Assembly (NCBI RefSeq): GCF_009753675.1
Contig: NZ_WQLV01000013.1
Coordinates: forward strand, 1 to 64,000
Reading direction: 5' to 3'
From: Parasedimentitalea huanghaiensis
GTDB lineage: Bacteria; Pseudomonadota; Alphaproteobacteria; Rhodobacterales; Rhodobacteraceae
DNA length: 64,000 nt
This document shows, in pieces, positions 1 to 8,842 of this stretch; the first letter of the stretch is position 1; each line of letters begins with the position of its first letter. Position numbers and translations under genes: made by a program. The notes under the pieces were generated by a model that saw only the letters and a list, made by a program, of their open reading frames with translations, searched no databases and was not told the origin of the DNA.

Positions 1-77
1 GTTTTGCCGTGGTCAACGTGGCCGATGGTGCCGATGTTGACGTGTGGTTTGGTACGTTCGAACTTTTCCTTAGCCAT
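1..77 (-). CDS. tuf: Elongation factor Tu, 5' end only (partial)
   Basis: Read on the minus strand, the first 25 codons start MAKEKFERTKPHVNIGTIGH and run into VDHGK, the beginning of the GTP-binding P-loop (GHVDHGKT) of EF-Tu. EF-Tu delivers aminoacyl-tRNA to the ribosome in the cytoplasm. The gene is cut by the window edge, not truncated in nature as far as can be seen. The ATG is at 75-77. The 131 bases upstream, up to the next gene, contain no tRNA or rRNA that I can see. Confidence 0.96.
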   Translation of the reverse strand, partial: MAKEKFERTKPHVNIGTIGHVDHGK

Positions 78-208
78 AATCTAGGCGCCCTTTTAGTAGG
101 AGGATCGACAACCGACCCGGATCATTATCGCGCGCGACATATTGCCTTTGCGCACAGAAATCAAGCAGATCGTAATTGAAACTTTGATGACAGTTGTTTG
201 ACCGGTGC

Positions 209-784
209 TTAGCTGGGGGCTGCGGGGTCTTCTTCAACGTTCTCTACGCGTTCATCGAACCAGCCACTTTCCAGATGTTGCTCAGCTATCCACTCTTCGA
301 CAGCATCAACGATGTTCAGAGAGAGACCCGCAATCTGTTCTTCTTTGGTACGGCTGTGTCCCGATCCTAGGAGTGCACTTTCACCGGTGGTACTTTCGAA
401 GATCTCCATCTGGTGCTTCTTGGCCAAGTATTCCTGCCCCGCAACATCATAAACAAAAACGTTCACCACCGCGACACTCTTGGGAGACAAGACAATGGGA
501 ACCCCAGCAGGAGCCAACATGAAACCTTCTAGAGTGATCGCTACATCGTATTCCTGCGTGCCCTCGTAGCGCCGCAACCGCGTATCAAGAGCATTCTGCA
601 AATCAGCATTCCAATCAGATCCTTCCGCGTTGCGTGACAGTGGCCACTGTAATGCCTTGTCGGTATAGATATAGCCGACACGCATTTTGAACGCGCCCAG
701 ATCCTCCTGCGCCTCATCCATTAAGGTTTCACCACAGGCTGTCAGCAGCGAAAGGGACGCCAGAAAAGCAATAAGTCGGATCAT
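209..784 (-). CDS. Putative lipoprotein of unknown function
   Basis: 191 residues with a typical lipoprotein signal: a short charged start (MIR), a hydrophobic stretch and a lipobox LLTAC with Cys17 as the probable lipidation site, so the mature protein should be anchored to a membrane on the periplasmic side. The mature part is acidic, has no motif I recognise, and ends in a Glu/Pro/Ala-rich tail. It lies upstream of tuf in the same orientation with a 131-base gap, but nothing suggests a link to translation. I cannot assign a family; conserved coding and the clear lipobox make it a real gene. Confidence 0.8.
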   Translation of the reverse strand: MIRLIAFLASLSLLTACGETLMDEAQEDLGAFKMRVGYIYTDKALQWPLSRNAEGSDWNADLQNALDTRLRRYEGTQEYDVAITLEGFMLAPAGVPIVLSPKSVAVVNVFVYDVAGQEYLAKKHQMEIFESTTGESALLGSGHSRTKEEQIAGLSLNIVDAVEEWIAEQHLESGWFDERVENVEEDPAAPS

Positions 785-904
785 AATTGGGTCTCTTTTC
801 AGAAAAAGTTCTGACCAGATAGACTGCTACTATGTGTCTGGTAAAGCATAAGAGGCATCTCCCCCAGCACAGGTGGCACTGGGGTCACAGGTTTCAGCCT
901 GATT

Positions 905-3253
905 TCAGTCGAATTTGTACGACCGCGGAAAGCCATAAGGCGGACGCTTGCCTACTCCGGCACGTTTCCCCAGCCACTGGCTAAGGTCCTGCTCATGACG
1001 AGTTTTACCCCCACCCATTTCCCAGGTCAGGCCGCTGTCCCAATTAAACGTGGTGACATCACTCAACCCACCGTCCAACTCCAGAGACCCCTGTTTGCCG
1101 CGCGCCATATTGTACTTTTGCAGGCGCACGCCTTTGCCACGGTTCAAATCAGGCATTTCTTCAACAGAGAACACCAAGAATTTTCCGTTTTCGGACACCA
1201 CGGCAACGTGATCACCGATCACCGGCACACAGATCTTGGCGCGATCATCACCTTTGACATTCAGCACCTGTTTGCCACTGCGCGTCTGGGCCACAATTTC
1301 TTTTTCGGCACAGATGAAGCCATTGCCGACAGACGAGGCAACCAGCAGCTTGCCCTCGGGCTGGTGAATGAACAGCTCAACAAGTTCAACTTCGTTGGGC
1401 AGGTCAACAATTAGTCGCAGCGGTTCCCCCATGCCCCGCCCACCTGGCAGGTTGGCGGCACTGATCGTGTAGAAACGGCCATTGCTGCCAAAGGCCAGTA
1501 ACCGGTCGGTGGTTTCAGCATGAAAGACGAACCGCGGGCCATCACCGTCTTTGAATTTGAGTTCACGATTCAGATCGATATGGCCGGTCATTGCCCGGAT
1601 CCAGCCCATTTGACTGCACACCACCGTTATAGGTTCACGGTCGATCATTGCCTCTAGCGGGACTTCTTCAACCTCGCCAGCTTCGGCAAACATCGTGCGG
1701 CGGGCGCCACCTTCATAATTTTTCCCGAACTGTTTCTTGGTCTCTTTCAGTTGCGCAGAAATACGAGACCACTGCAGCTCTTCTGACCCCAGCAATTCTA
1801 CCAGTTCAGCGCGTTCTTCACGTAGTGCATCGCGTTCGCGAACCAATTCGATCTCTTCCAAGCGACGCAACGAACGCAACCGCATGTTCAAAATTGCCTC
1901 GGCCTGCACCTCGGTCAGCTCCCCCTTACCGTACACTGGCGAGACATATTCTGCTTCGGTCAGCGCACGCGGGTGATCCAGGTCCCAATTTTCGCGCATC
2001 AGCGCTGCTTTGGGATCATCATCATAACGGATGATTTCGATGACCCGATCAAGATTGAGGAAGGCGATGATAAAGCCTGCCAAGACCTCCAACCGGTGAT
2101 CGATCTTGTCCATTCGGTGTCGTGACCGACGTTGCAACACATCACGCCGATGATCCAAAAAGGCGCGCAGCACCTCTTTCATAGAACAAACCTTGGGGGT
2201 GACCCCATCGATCAACACGTTCATGTTGAGTGAGAACCGCACCTCAAGATCTGAGCTGCGGTACATCATGTTCATCAGCACTTCGGGATCGACGTTCTTG
2301 GACCGCGGTTCCAGCACCACCCGGATGTCTTCGGCTGATTCGTCGCGGATATCGCCAAGAATCGGCACTTTCTTGGTTTGGATAAGCTCAGCGATTTTTT
2401 CGATCAGCTTGGATTTCTGCACCTGATACGGGATCTCGGTGACCACGATCTGCCATTGACCACGCCCCAGATCCTCAACTTCGTATTTACAGCGCAACCG
2501 GAACGACCCACGGCCAGTGCGATAGGCCTGGGCAATATTTTCTGGTGGCTCGACGATGATACCGCCAGTTGGAAAATCCGGCCCAGGCACATGGTTCAGC
2601 AGGGTGTCGTCGCGCGCATCCGGAGTTTTAATCAGGTGCAGGCAGGCGTCGATCAGTTCGGCAATGTTATGCGGCGGGATATTGGTCGCCATGCCCACAG
2701 CAATGCCTGACGATCCGTTGGCAAGAATATTAGGGAAAGTTGCCGGCAAAACAGCCGGTTCGGTCAGTCGACCATCATAGTTATCGCGAAAATCCACCGC
2801 ATTTTCAGATAGACCTTCCAACATCGCCTCGGCGATAAAGGTCATCCGTGCCTCGGTGTAACGCGATGCGGCCGGGTTATCGCCGTCGATATTGCCAAAG
2901 TTACCTTGGCCATCAACCAGCGGATAGCGGACATTGAAGTCCTGCGCCAAACGCGCCATCGCGTCATAGATCGCCGCATCCCCATGCGGGTGGAAATCCC
3001 CCATGGTATCGCCTGAAATCTTGGCAGACTTCAGGAACCCGCCGGATGAGGTCAACCGGAGTCGACTCATCGCATAGAGGATTCGTCGATGCACAGGCTT
3101 TAGCCCGTCGCGCGCATCCGGCAACGCACGGTGCATGATAGTGCTTAGCGCATAGGTCAGATAGCGCTCGCCAATCGCTCGGCGCAGCGGTTCCAGGATC
3201 TCGCCCCCTTCAGGAGAGGACGGCACATCGGTGTGGTCTACCAAATCGGTCAT
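905..3253 (-). CDS. parC: DNA topoisomerase IV subunit A
   Basis: 782-residue type IIA topoisomerase A subunit, which with ParE decatenates daughter chromosomes. The N-terminal breakage-reunion domain is complete: the quinolone-determining segment GDFHPHGDAAIYDA is at about 85-98 and the catalytic Tyr is Y132 in AASRYTEAR. The C-terminal repeats lack the GyrA box (QRRGGKG) and the protein is shorter than GyrA, which is why I call ParC. An in-frame ATG exists further upstream at 3358, but those extra 35 residues are not family-like; the start MTDLVDHTD at 3253 fits homologues. It diverges from the SH3 protein gene. Confidence 0.95.
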   Translation of the reverse strand: MTDLVDHTDVPSSPEGGEILEPLRRAIGERYLTYALSTIMHRALPDARDGLKPVHRRILYAMSRLRLTSSGGFLKSAKISGDTMGDFHPHGDAAIYDAMARLAQDFNVRYPLVDGQGNFGNIDGDNPAASRYTEARMTFIAEAMLEGLSENAVDFRDNYDGRLTEPAVLPATFPNILANGSSGIAVGMATNIPPHNIAELIDACLHLIKTPDARDDTLLNHVPGPDFPTGGIIVEPPENIAQAYRTGRGSFRLRCKYEVEDLGRGQWQIVVTEIPYQVQKSKLIEKIAELIQTKKVPILGDIRDESAEDIRVVLEPRSKNVDPEVLMNMMYRSSDLEVRFSLNMNVLIDGVTPKVCSMKEVLRAFLDHRRDVLQRRSRHRMDKIDHRLEVLAGFIIAFLNLDRVIEIIRYDDDPKAALMRENWDLDHPRALTEAEYVSPVYGKGELTEVQAEAILNMRLRSLRRLEEIELVRERDALREERAELVELLGSEELQWSRISAQLKETKKQFGKNYEGGARRTMFAEAGEVEEVPLEAMIDREPITVVCSQMGWIRAMTGHIDLNRELKFKDGDGPRFVFHAETTDRLLAFGSNGRFYTISAANLPGGRGMGEPLRLIVDLPNEVELVELFIHQPEGKLLVASSVGNGFICAEKEIVAQTRSGKQVLNVKGDDRAKICVPVIGDHVAVVSENGKFLVFSVEEMPDLNRGKGVRLQKYNMARGKQGSLELDGGLSDVTTFNWDSGLTWEMGGGKTRHEQDLSQWLGKRAGVGKRPPYGFPRSYKFD

Positions 3254-3489
3254 ACATTGGTGATACTTGCCCGACCCAAGTTGGTAAAGCGGCTGGCGTG
3301 AAATTCCTGCTTTATCGGACCTTTGTGGATCAACTGGCAACAATTGGGGGAGAAACACGCAGTATCTCCCCTATTTTCTTACCGCTGATCTGCACTAGTA
3401 TTAGAACCCTGACATTCTGCAGTCAGAGCTTTGTACATAGCATTCATTTAGCAATTTTCTCATGTCCACAATTGTCGGGGGATGGCGCC

Positions 3490-4125
3490 ATGTCGCGCTT
3501 TGTAATGGTATCGTTTTTGTTCATGGGTTGGTCGTTCTACGAGTTGAGCGGTGGCCGCGACTTTGTGCCGCCAATAAAGCCAGAACCCATCGAGGTTGCT
3601 AAGATCGAGCCCGTTGCCAAACCTCAGGTGACGGCAGCTTCTCTGGTCACAACACCCGTGCGTCGCCCTGTGCTGCAAACTCGCACAAATCGCGAAGCCC
3701 GCACCTTTCCCGATCGCCCTACTGCGAACCCCAACTTACGATCCGAGGTCGCCCTGGCTCAAATTGCGGCTGTTGGCGACGCGTTTAAGATAGAGCTGGG
3801 TACCAACGGACTTCAGCCTACGACTCCCGGTTTGCAACTGGCGTCGCTTGATGGTGGGTTGATGCCGCTAACCTCCGACGAGGTTGAGCCAACCGCTTTT
3901 ATCCCACTTGAGCCTCCCGTTGAAACCACGGAAGATCTGCGCATTGTAACTGCAACACGTGTCAATATGCGGGACGGGCCTGGCACCGTTTACCCCGTCG
4001 TCACGCAACTCAACCGCAACGCATCTGTAGCGGTCATCGATGATAACGGCACTGGCTGGTTAAAGCTGCGCGTCGTCGACAGCGAACAAGTCGGATGGAT
4101 TGCAGCTTCCTTGATCAGCAAGTAG
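3490..4125 (+). CDS. SH3-domain protein with N-terminal membrane anchor
   Basis: 211 residues starting MSRFVMVSFLFMGWSFYEL, a single hydrophobic segment that is either an uncleaved anchor or a signal peptide. A long Pro/Thr-rich linker follows, then a bacterial SH3 (SH3b) domain over the last 60 residues, with the hallmark VNMRDGPGT and VGWIAASLI at the end. Such domains bind peptidoglycan or other cell-wall ligands, so a periplasmic role is likely. An in-frame ATG upstream at 3298 would prepend about 64 residues that overlap the parC promoter; I prefer the later start. The gene is divergent from parC and 51 bases ahead of the dehydrogenase. Confidence 0.82.
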   Translation: MSRFVMVSFLFMGWSFYELSGGRDFVPPIKPEPIEVAKIEPVAKPQVTAASLVTTPVRRPVLQTRTNREARTFPDRPTANPNLRSEVALAQIAAVGDAFKIELGTNGLQPTTPGLQLASLDGGLMPLTSDEVEPTAFIPLEPPVETTEDLRIVTATRVNMRDGPGTVYPVVTQLNRNASVAVIDDNGTGWLKLRVVDSEQVGWIAASLISK

Positions 4126-4176
4126 CGTCCATAAACGGGGCAAAACAAGGACCCCGGCGACTTTGAGCAGCGAGAC

Positions 4177-5010
4177 ATGACGCAAAAAACCATTCTGATT
4201 ACTGGCTGTTCCTCTGGGATTGGCCTGGATGCCGCACGTGGCATGCGGGATCGCGGCTGGACCGTATTTGCATCCTGCCGCCAACAGCGTGACTGCGACC
4301 GAATGCGAGCCGAAGGCTTTGACAGCCCTTTGATCGATTATACCCAGCCAGAAACCATCACAGCTGGCTTACAAAACGTTCTGACCTCCACTGGTGGCAC
4401 ACTGGACGCGCTGTTTAACAACGGAGCGCACGGTTTGCCCGGCGCGGTTGAAGATCTGCCAACGGACGGTCTGAGGGCCATTTTCGAGGCCAACTTCTTT
4501 GGTTGGCACGAATTGACCCGACAAGTGATTCCCGTGATGCGGCAACAAGGACACGGCCGTATCGTGCAAAACTCGTCGATTCTGGGGCTTGTCGCGTTTC
4601 CTTGGCGAGGCGCCTATGTCGCAACCAAATACGCCATTGAAGGTATGGCCGACACCCTGCGGCTTGAGCTGCGTGACAGCGGCATCAAAGTGGTATTGAT
4701 CGAGCCCGGCCCGGTGACTTCAAAAATTCGGGTGAATTCCATCCCACATTTTGAGCGCTTTGTTGATTGGAAAAATTCAGCTCTGCGTACGCAATACGAA
4801 AGCAGCCTGTTAAAGCGCCTGTATCACAGCGATGGGCCCGACACCTTTGAATTGCCTGCTTCCGCCGTGACGGCAAAACTGATTCATGCCTGCGAATCGC
4901 GCCGCCCGCGCCCGCGGTATTACGTCACAACTCCAACTCATATTGGCGGCTTTCTAAGACGTATCCTCACCACCCGTGCCACCGATCGCATTCTGGCGCG
5001 GCTGCGCTAA
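4177..5010 (+). CDS. Short-chain dehydrogenase/reductase (SDR family)
   Basis: 277 residues with the classical SDR layout: cofactor motif TGCSSGIG at 9-16, NNGAHG at 81-86 (the NNAG position), catalytic Ser around S133-S134 and the Y147-xxx-K151 pair in YVATK. The lone Arg/Cys pattern after the second strand (ASCRQQ) points to NADP(H) preference, but this is inference. The substrate cannot be told from sequence; close SDRs act on fatty-acid, steroid or alcohol groups. It follows the SH3 gene in the same direction with 51 bases between, so co-transcription is possible. Confidence 0.9.
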   Translation: MTQKTILITGCSSGIGLDAARGMRDRGWTVFASCRQQRDCDRMRAEGFDSPLIDYTQPETITAGLQNVLTSTGGTLDALFNNGAHGLPGAVEDLPTDGLRAIFEANFFGWHELTRQVIPVMRQQGHGRIVQNSSILGLVAFPWRGAYVATKYAIEGMADTLRLELRDSGIKVVLIEPGPVTSKIRVNSIPHFERFVDWKNSALRTQYESSLLKRLYHSDGPDTFELPASAVTAKLIHACESRRPRPRYYVTTPTHIGGFLRRILTTRATDRILARLR

Positions 5011-5081
5011 AAAACCCGGTCGCTTTCCATCTACACGCAGGCTAGACCAAGATTAGGAGATTAACGGACTACGAGGGTATA

Positions 5082-5288
5082 ATGGCTGATCCACTCTTTT
5101 ATCTGGTTGTTGCAGCAATCATTTCGGTCGTTTTGGTGTTAATCATCGGAATTGCCGGATACGGCAAAGGTGGCGAGTTCAACGCCAAGTACAGCAACAA
5201 GATGATGCGACTGCGCATTCTGCTTCAGTTCATTGCGGTGCTTTTGATCCTTGCCTATGCCTATTTGAAAGGCCAGGGAGGCCAATAA
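5082..5288 (+). CDS. Small two-helix membrane protein (HIG1-like)
   Basis: 68 residues with two membrane helices, about 5-27 and 44-64, joined by a short polar loop containing NAKYSNKMMRLRI. That loop followed by the second helix resembles the bacterial HIG1 (hypoxia-induced protein) domain, whose members in alphaproteobacteria associate with respiratory complexes; this assignment rests on pattern memory. The gene stops two bases before the adenosyltransferase gene, so the two are almost certainly translated from one message. Confidence 0.82.
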   Translation: MADPLFYLVVAAIISVVLVLIIGIAGYGKGGEFNAKYSNKMMRLRILLQFIAVLLILAYAYLKGQGGQ

Positions 5289-5290
5289 CC

Positions 5291-5863
5291 ATGGTGGTTC
5301 TGAACAAGATTTACACCCGCACTGGCGACAAAGGGGATACAGCGCTTGGCAACGGAGAGCGCGTCGCCAAACATGCCGCCCGCGTAAACGCCTATGGTAC
5401 ATCAGACGAGCTGAACGCATTTGTCGGGGTTGCACGTTTGCAGGCCGACAATGAAATGGATGCCGCTTTGATGCGCATCCAGAATGATCTGTTCGATCTG
5501 GGTGCTGATTTATGTCGCCCGGAAATGGACCAGGATGCCAAAGCAGAGTACCCGCCACTTCGCATGGTGACCGCACAGATTGACCGGTTAGAATCCGAAA
5601 TCGATGCGATGAACAAGGACCTGAGTCCCTTGCGCAGCTTTGTGCTGCCCGGTGGGTCCGCCCTCTCTGCACATCTCCATGTCTGTCGCACAGTGGCAAG
5701 ACGTGCCGAACGTCTGGCCACCGACTTGGCCAGCAGTGAAGAGATCAACCCAGCTGCAGTGAAGTATCTGAACCGTTTATCCGATTGGTTTTTTGTTGCT
5801 GCGCGCGTGGCAAACGACAACGGAGCAGACGATGTGCTGTGGGTTCCAGGAGCGAACCGGTAG
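5291..5863 (+). CDS. pduO: Cob(I)alamin adenosyltransferase, PduO/MMAB type
   Basis: 190 residues matching PduO-type ATP:cob(I)alamin adenosyltransferases, which attach the adenosyl group of ATP to reduced cobalamin to make coenzyme B12. The N-terminal ATP-binding motif TRTGDKGDT (about 9-17) and the downstream RVNAYGTSDELNA are diagnostic, and VCRTVARRAER near residue 143 holds the conserved Arg/Glu pair. Coenzyme B12 is needed by the mutases of the ethylmalonyl-CoA pathway, to which mcd in this window belongs. No cobalamin riboswitch is visible upstream. Confidence 0.92.
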   Translation: MVVLNKIYTRTGDKGDTALGNGERVAKHAARVNAYGTSDELNAFVGVARLQADNEMDAALMRIQNDLFDLGADLCRPEMDQDAKAEYPPLRMVTAQIDRLESEIDAMNKDLSPLRSFVLPGGSALSAHLHVCRTVARRAERLATDLASSEEINPAAVKYLNRLSDWFFVAARVANDNGADDVLWVPGANR

Positions 5864-6060
5864 CCAGAGACCGCCGATCAAAGATTTCCGATGCGCAACA
5901 TTCTTGCAAAGATGTTGATCCAAACCACCAAACGCGACGTCGGTGATAGAAAACGTGACGATTTTGCCCTGTTATGCTGGCAATACAGCCGGTATCAACA
6001 CCGCATAAGCATGAAGGGGAGTCGCCCGCCGACTTGCCGTTTGTTAAGGAGAGACGCCAA

Positions 6061-6819
6061 ATGAAGGTACTTGTGCCTGTCAAACGCGTGATTGATTACA
6101 ACGTGAAGGTTCGTGTGAAAGCGGACGGAAGCGGTGTCGATCTCGCCAATGTTAAAATGTCGATGAACCCATTTGACGAGATTGCCGTCGAAGAGGCCAT
6201 CCGCCTAAAAGAGGCTGGGAAGGCAGACGAGATTATTGCGGTCTCGATCGGTGTTAAACAGGCTCAGGAGACCCTGCGCACTGCACTAGCCATGGGTGCA
6301 GATCGCGCCATTCTGGTTGTTGCTGCAGACGACGTGCAAACCGACATCGAGCCTCTGGCCGTTGCCAAGATCCTGGCTAAAGTGGTCCAGGAAGAGCAGC
6401 CCGGACTGGTTTTGGCCGGTAAGCAGGCGATCGACAACGACATGAACGCCACTGGTCAGATGCTGTCGGCTCTGCTGGGCTGGTCGCAGGGTACTTTTGC
6501 CTCTGAGCTGGACATCGACGGTGATAGCGCTGTTGTGACCCGCGAAGTAGACGGCGGCTTGCAGACCATCAAAGTTGCGATGCCCGCCATTGTCACCGTT
6601 GACCTGCGCCTGAACGAGCCGCGTTACGCGAGCCTTCCAAACATCATGAAGGCCAAGAAAAAGCCGCTAGATGCCAAAACCGCCGAAGATTACGGCGTTG
6701 ATGTCACCCCGCGTCTGGAAATTGTTTCGACCACCGAACCAGACGCCCGCGCCGCTGGTATCATCGTAGGTTCGGTTGACGAACTGGTTGAGAAACTCAA
6801 AGAAGCGGGGGCTGTGTAA
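6061..6819 (+). CDS. etfB: Electron transfer flavoprotein, beta subunit
   Basis: 252-residue ETF beta subunit. It binds AMP and, with the alpha subunit, carries electrons from acyl-CoA dehydrogenases to ETF:ubiquinone oxidoreductase. The start [14 protein letters not shown] is typical and is preceded by AAGGAGAGACGCCAA; an earlier in-frame ATG at 5974 has no such site and adds non-family sequence. The adenine-nucleotide and recognition-loop regions appear complete, including [11 protein letters not shown] near residue 200. The stop and the etfA start share one base (TAATG), indicating translational coupling. Confidence 0.96.
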   Translation: MKVLVPVKRVIDYNVKVRVKADGSGVDLANVKMSMNPFDEIAVEEAIRLKEAGKADEIIAVSIGVKQAQETLRTALAMGADRAILVVAADDVQTDIEPLAVAKILAKVVQEEQPGLVLAGKQAIDNDMNATGQMLSALLGWSQGTFASELDIDGDSAVVTREVDGGLQTIKVAMPAIVTVDLRLNEPRYASLPNIMKAKKKPLDAKTAEDYGVDVTPRLEIVSTTEPDARAAGIIVGSVDELVEKLKEAGAV

Positions 6820-7748
6820 TGGCTGTTCTTCTCCTTGCTGAAGTGACCGACGGCGCGTTGGCGCTGGATGCCACCGCCAAAGCTGTGACCGCAGCCGGTT
6901 CACTCGGTGATATTACCGTGCTCTGCGCCGGTGCTGCCGCCGCTGCTGCTGGCGACGAAGCTGCAAAAATCGCTGGTGTGGCCAAAGTTCTGGTTGCCGA
7001 AGATGCATCTCTGGGCCACCGCCTGGCGGAACCCACTGCGGCGCTGATCGCCGGTTTGGCTGGCGACTACGAGCACATCGTTGCTCCGGCCACGACTGAT
7101 GCCAAAAACGTGCTGCCGCGCGTCGCGGCCCTGCTGGATGTGATGGTGCTGTCGGATGTTTCAGGTGTTGTCGATGGCAACACATTCGAGCGCCCGATCT
7201 ATGCGGGCAACGCCATTCAGACCGTCAAATCATCTGATGCCAAAAAGGTTATTTCCTTCCGGACATCAACCTTTGACGCAGCTGGCGATGGCGGTTCTGC
7301 CTCGGTTGAAACCATTGGTGCCGCTGAAAACCCTGGCCTGTCCGAATGGGTTGAAGACAAGGTTGCCGCAAGCGACCGCCCCGAGCTGACCTCGGCTGGT
7401 GTGGTTGTATCCGGTGGTCGTGGTGTTGGGTCAGAGGATGACTTCAAACTGATCGAAGCTCTGGCCGACAAGCTAGGCGCCGCGGTTGGTGCCTCGCGTG
7501 CTGCGGTTGATTCTGGTTATGCACCAAATGACTGGCAAGTGGGTCAGACAGGTAAGGTGGTCGCACCGGACCTCTATGTCGCAGTTGGCATCTCGGGTGC
7601 GATCCAGCACCTGGCCGGCATGAAAGACTCCAAGATCATCGTCGCCATCAACAAAGACGAAGAAGCACCTATTTTCCAGGTCGCTGATTTTGGTCTGGTG
7701 GCTGACCTGTTCCAGGCGGTTCCGGAATTGACTGAAAAACTGGGCTAA
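6819..7748 (+). CDS. etfA: Electron transfer flavoprotein, alpha subunit
   Basis: 309 residues, the usual length. The N-terminal domain is Ala-rich as in the family; the C-terminal FAD-binding domain begins near [12 protein letters not shown] (about 197) and contains [16 protein letters not shown] and [12 protein letters not shown], the classic ETF-alpha signature. Together with EtfB it forms the soluble heterodimer that accepts electrons from dehydrogenases such as Mcd, encoded about 12 kb away. A strong terminator 44 bases downstream closes the etfBA unit. Confidence 0.96.
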   Translation: MAVLLLAEVTDGALALDATAKAVTAAGSLGDITVLCAGAAAAAAGDEAAKIAGVAKVLVAEDASLGHRLAEPTAALIAGLAGDYEHIVAPATTDAKNVLPRVAALLDVMVLSDVSGVVDGNTFERPIYAGNAIQTVKSSDAKKVISFRTSTFDAAGDGGSASVETIGAAENPGLSEWVEDKVAASDRPELTSAGVVVSGGRGVGSEDDFKLIEALADKLGAAVGASRAAVDSGYAPNDWQVGQTGKVVAPDLYVAVGISGAIQHLAGMKDSKIIVAINKDEEAPIFQVADFGLVADLFQAVPELTEKLG

Positions 7749-7758
7749 CTGCCCCAAA

Positions 7759-7783
7759 GGTGCGTGCCAGCACGCACCCTACC
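7759..7783 (-). repeat. Dispersed palindromic repeat, copy 1
   Basis: A perfect 9-base dyad, GGTGCGTGC-CA-GCACGCACC, plus a conserved CTAC flank. On the minus strand it reads GTAGGGTGCGTGCTGGCACG followed by CACC, identical over 23-24 bases to the copy at 39669-39692 and one or two bases different from the copy at 56659-56682. It lies between the etfA stop and the etfA terminator. It behaves like a REP-type intergenic element. Confidence 0.8.
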
Positions 7784-7791
7784 TACAAAAG

Positions 7792-7830
7792 CAATGGCCC
7801 GCTGATTGAACAGCGGGCCATTGTTGTTTT
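7792..7830 (+). terminator. Rho-independent terminator after etfBA
   Basis: A perfect 13-base-pair stem (CAATGGCCCGCTG at 7792-7804 with its complement at 7811-7823), a six-base loop ATTGAA and the U-rich tail TTGTTTT. It is placed right after etfA and ahead of the convergent gene at 7850. Confidence 0.9.
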
Positions 7831-7849
7831 GGTCAATGTTTTGGCCGCA

Positions 7850-8686
7850 TTATTCCGCCGTCAAAACCCGGCGCAGCCCATCGGACGCGGCATTGGCGAT
7901 GCGCATATGCTCCATCGGGCCAATCATATGCCCCGCTGTCGGAAGATCCATTTGGCCAAGCACCATTCCATCGATATCATCAGCCCCACCCGCGGTTTGA
8001 ACCGGTACTTCAATCACGGCCTTTACCATTGAGCGCAGCGCATCAACCATTGGGCGGTCAACCAACGCCGGTTCTTGTCCCAACGCAACGCCGCCATCAA
8101 CACCCTGCCCTAGGTCATAGCGCAACCAGAGTAGTACAACGCGGCCTTCCAGCGTTTCAATCATACTGCTCATCCGCTTAACCCACGCAGTCTGTAATTC
8201 TGCGCGTACCGCCTCAAAACGCTCAGCCGAACAGGCTTCCAATCCTGTCAACAAGTGTTTGTTGAAATGGTAGTCGGTAAAATCCACCTCGCTGTACAGC
8301 TTGCTTAGCGTTTCGCTCGCCTGCAGAAACCGGTCATTGCGTCTGGGGTGGACCCTGTACAACCTGTTAGAAAGGTTTTGCGCCCCCAAGACCTGCAACA
8401 CAGTTATGTCCGCGTCACGCGCCAACGACATCAGCGCCTCGTCCTGCACGAAACTATCAAGACCTGCGTTCACGCTGCCCAGATTAACACAGGTTTGCCC
8501 TAGCGTATTTTCCAGCTGGGCAACAAAAGGTTGTTTAACATATCGGCCATAAACTTCGGTTCCACCCATAAACGCCAAATATGGCGAATCCAGATCCCGA
8601 CGCGGCCCTCTTACCAATAATTTCGACGTGCCATAGCGGCACGGCTCATCCAAAAGCGCCATTGCGCCTGTCTGTTCGTAGCTCAT
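7850..8686 (-). CDS. Uncharacterised protein, DUF6473-like
   Basis: 278 residues, soluble, no signal peptide. The pattern of MGGTEVYGRYV, NLGSVNAGLDSF and the conserved Arg/His clusters resembles a Rhodobacteraceae family I remember as DUF6473, some members of which sit near polysaccharide or sulfotransferase genes; the name is from memory and no function is known. The ATG at 8686 follows GGTGGG; an in-frame TTG lies four codons earlier. The gene is on the opposite strand to its neighbours and separates etfBA from the hydroxybutyryl-CoA dehydrogenase gene. Confidence 0.75.
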   Translation of the reverse strand: MSYEQTGAMALLDEPCRYGTSKLLVRGPRRDLDSPYLAFMGGTEVYGRYVKQPFVAQLENTLGQTCVNLGSVNAGLDSFVQDEALMSLARDADITVLQVLGAQNLSNRLYRVHPRRNDRFLQASETLSKLYSEVDFTDYHFNKHLLTGLEACSAERFEAVRAELQTAWVKRMSSMIETLEGRVVLLWLRYDLGQGVDGGVALGQEPALVDRPMVDALRSMVKAVIEVPVQTAGGADDIDGMVLGQMDLPTAGHMIGPMEHMRIANAASDGLRRVLTAE

Positions 8687-8842
8687 ACTACCCACCAAAT
8701 TTTCACCCGTGGATCACTTTGAACCGAGTCCCTTTCCAAAAAGCTAATGTGAAAATTTGCTTAAATTCGGTGCGATCTGACTTGTAACCGGCACGGCCCC
8801 ATCGGTATGGTCTGGCCGCAGGCAACCCGAAAGGCCAAAGCC

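Noticed and set aside
78-208. tRNA or rRNA gene upstream of tuf
   Set aside because: No cloverleaf, T-loop or CCA pattern was found on either strand.
3254-3358. Longer N-terminus for ParC from an upstream ATG
   Set aside because: The 35 extra residues are unlike the family and fall in the divergent promoter region; MTDLVDHTD fits homologues.
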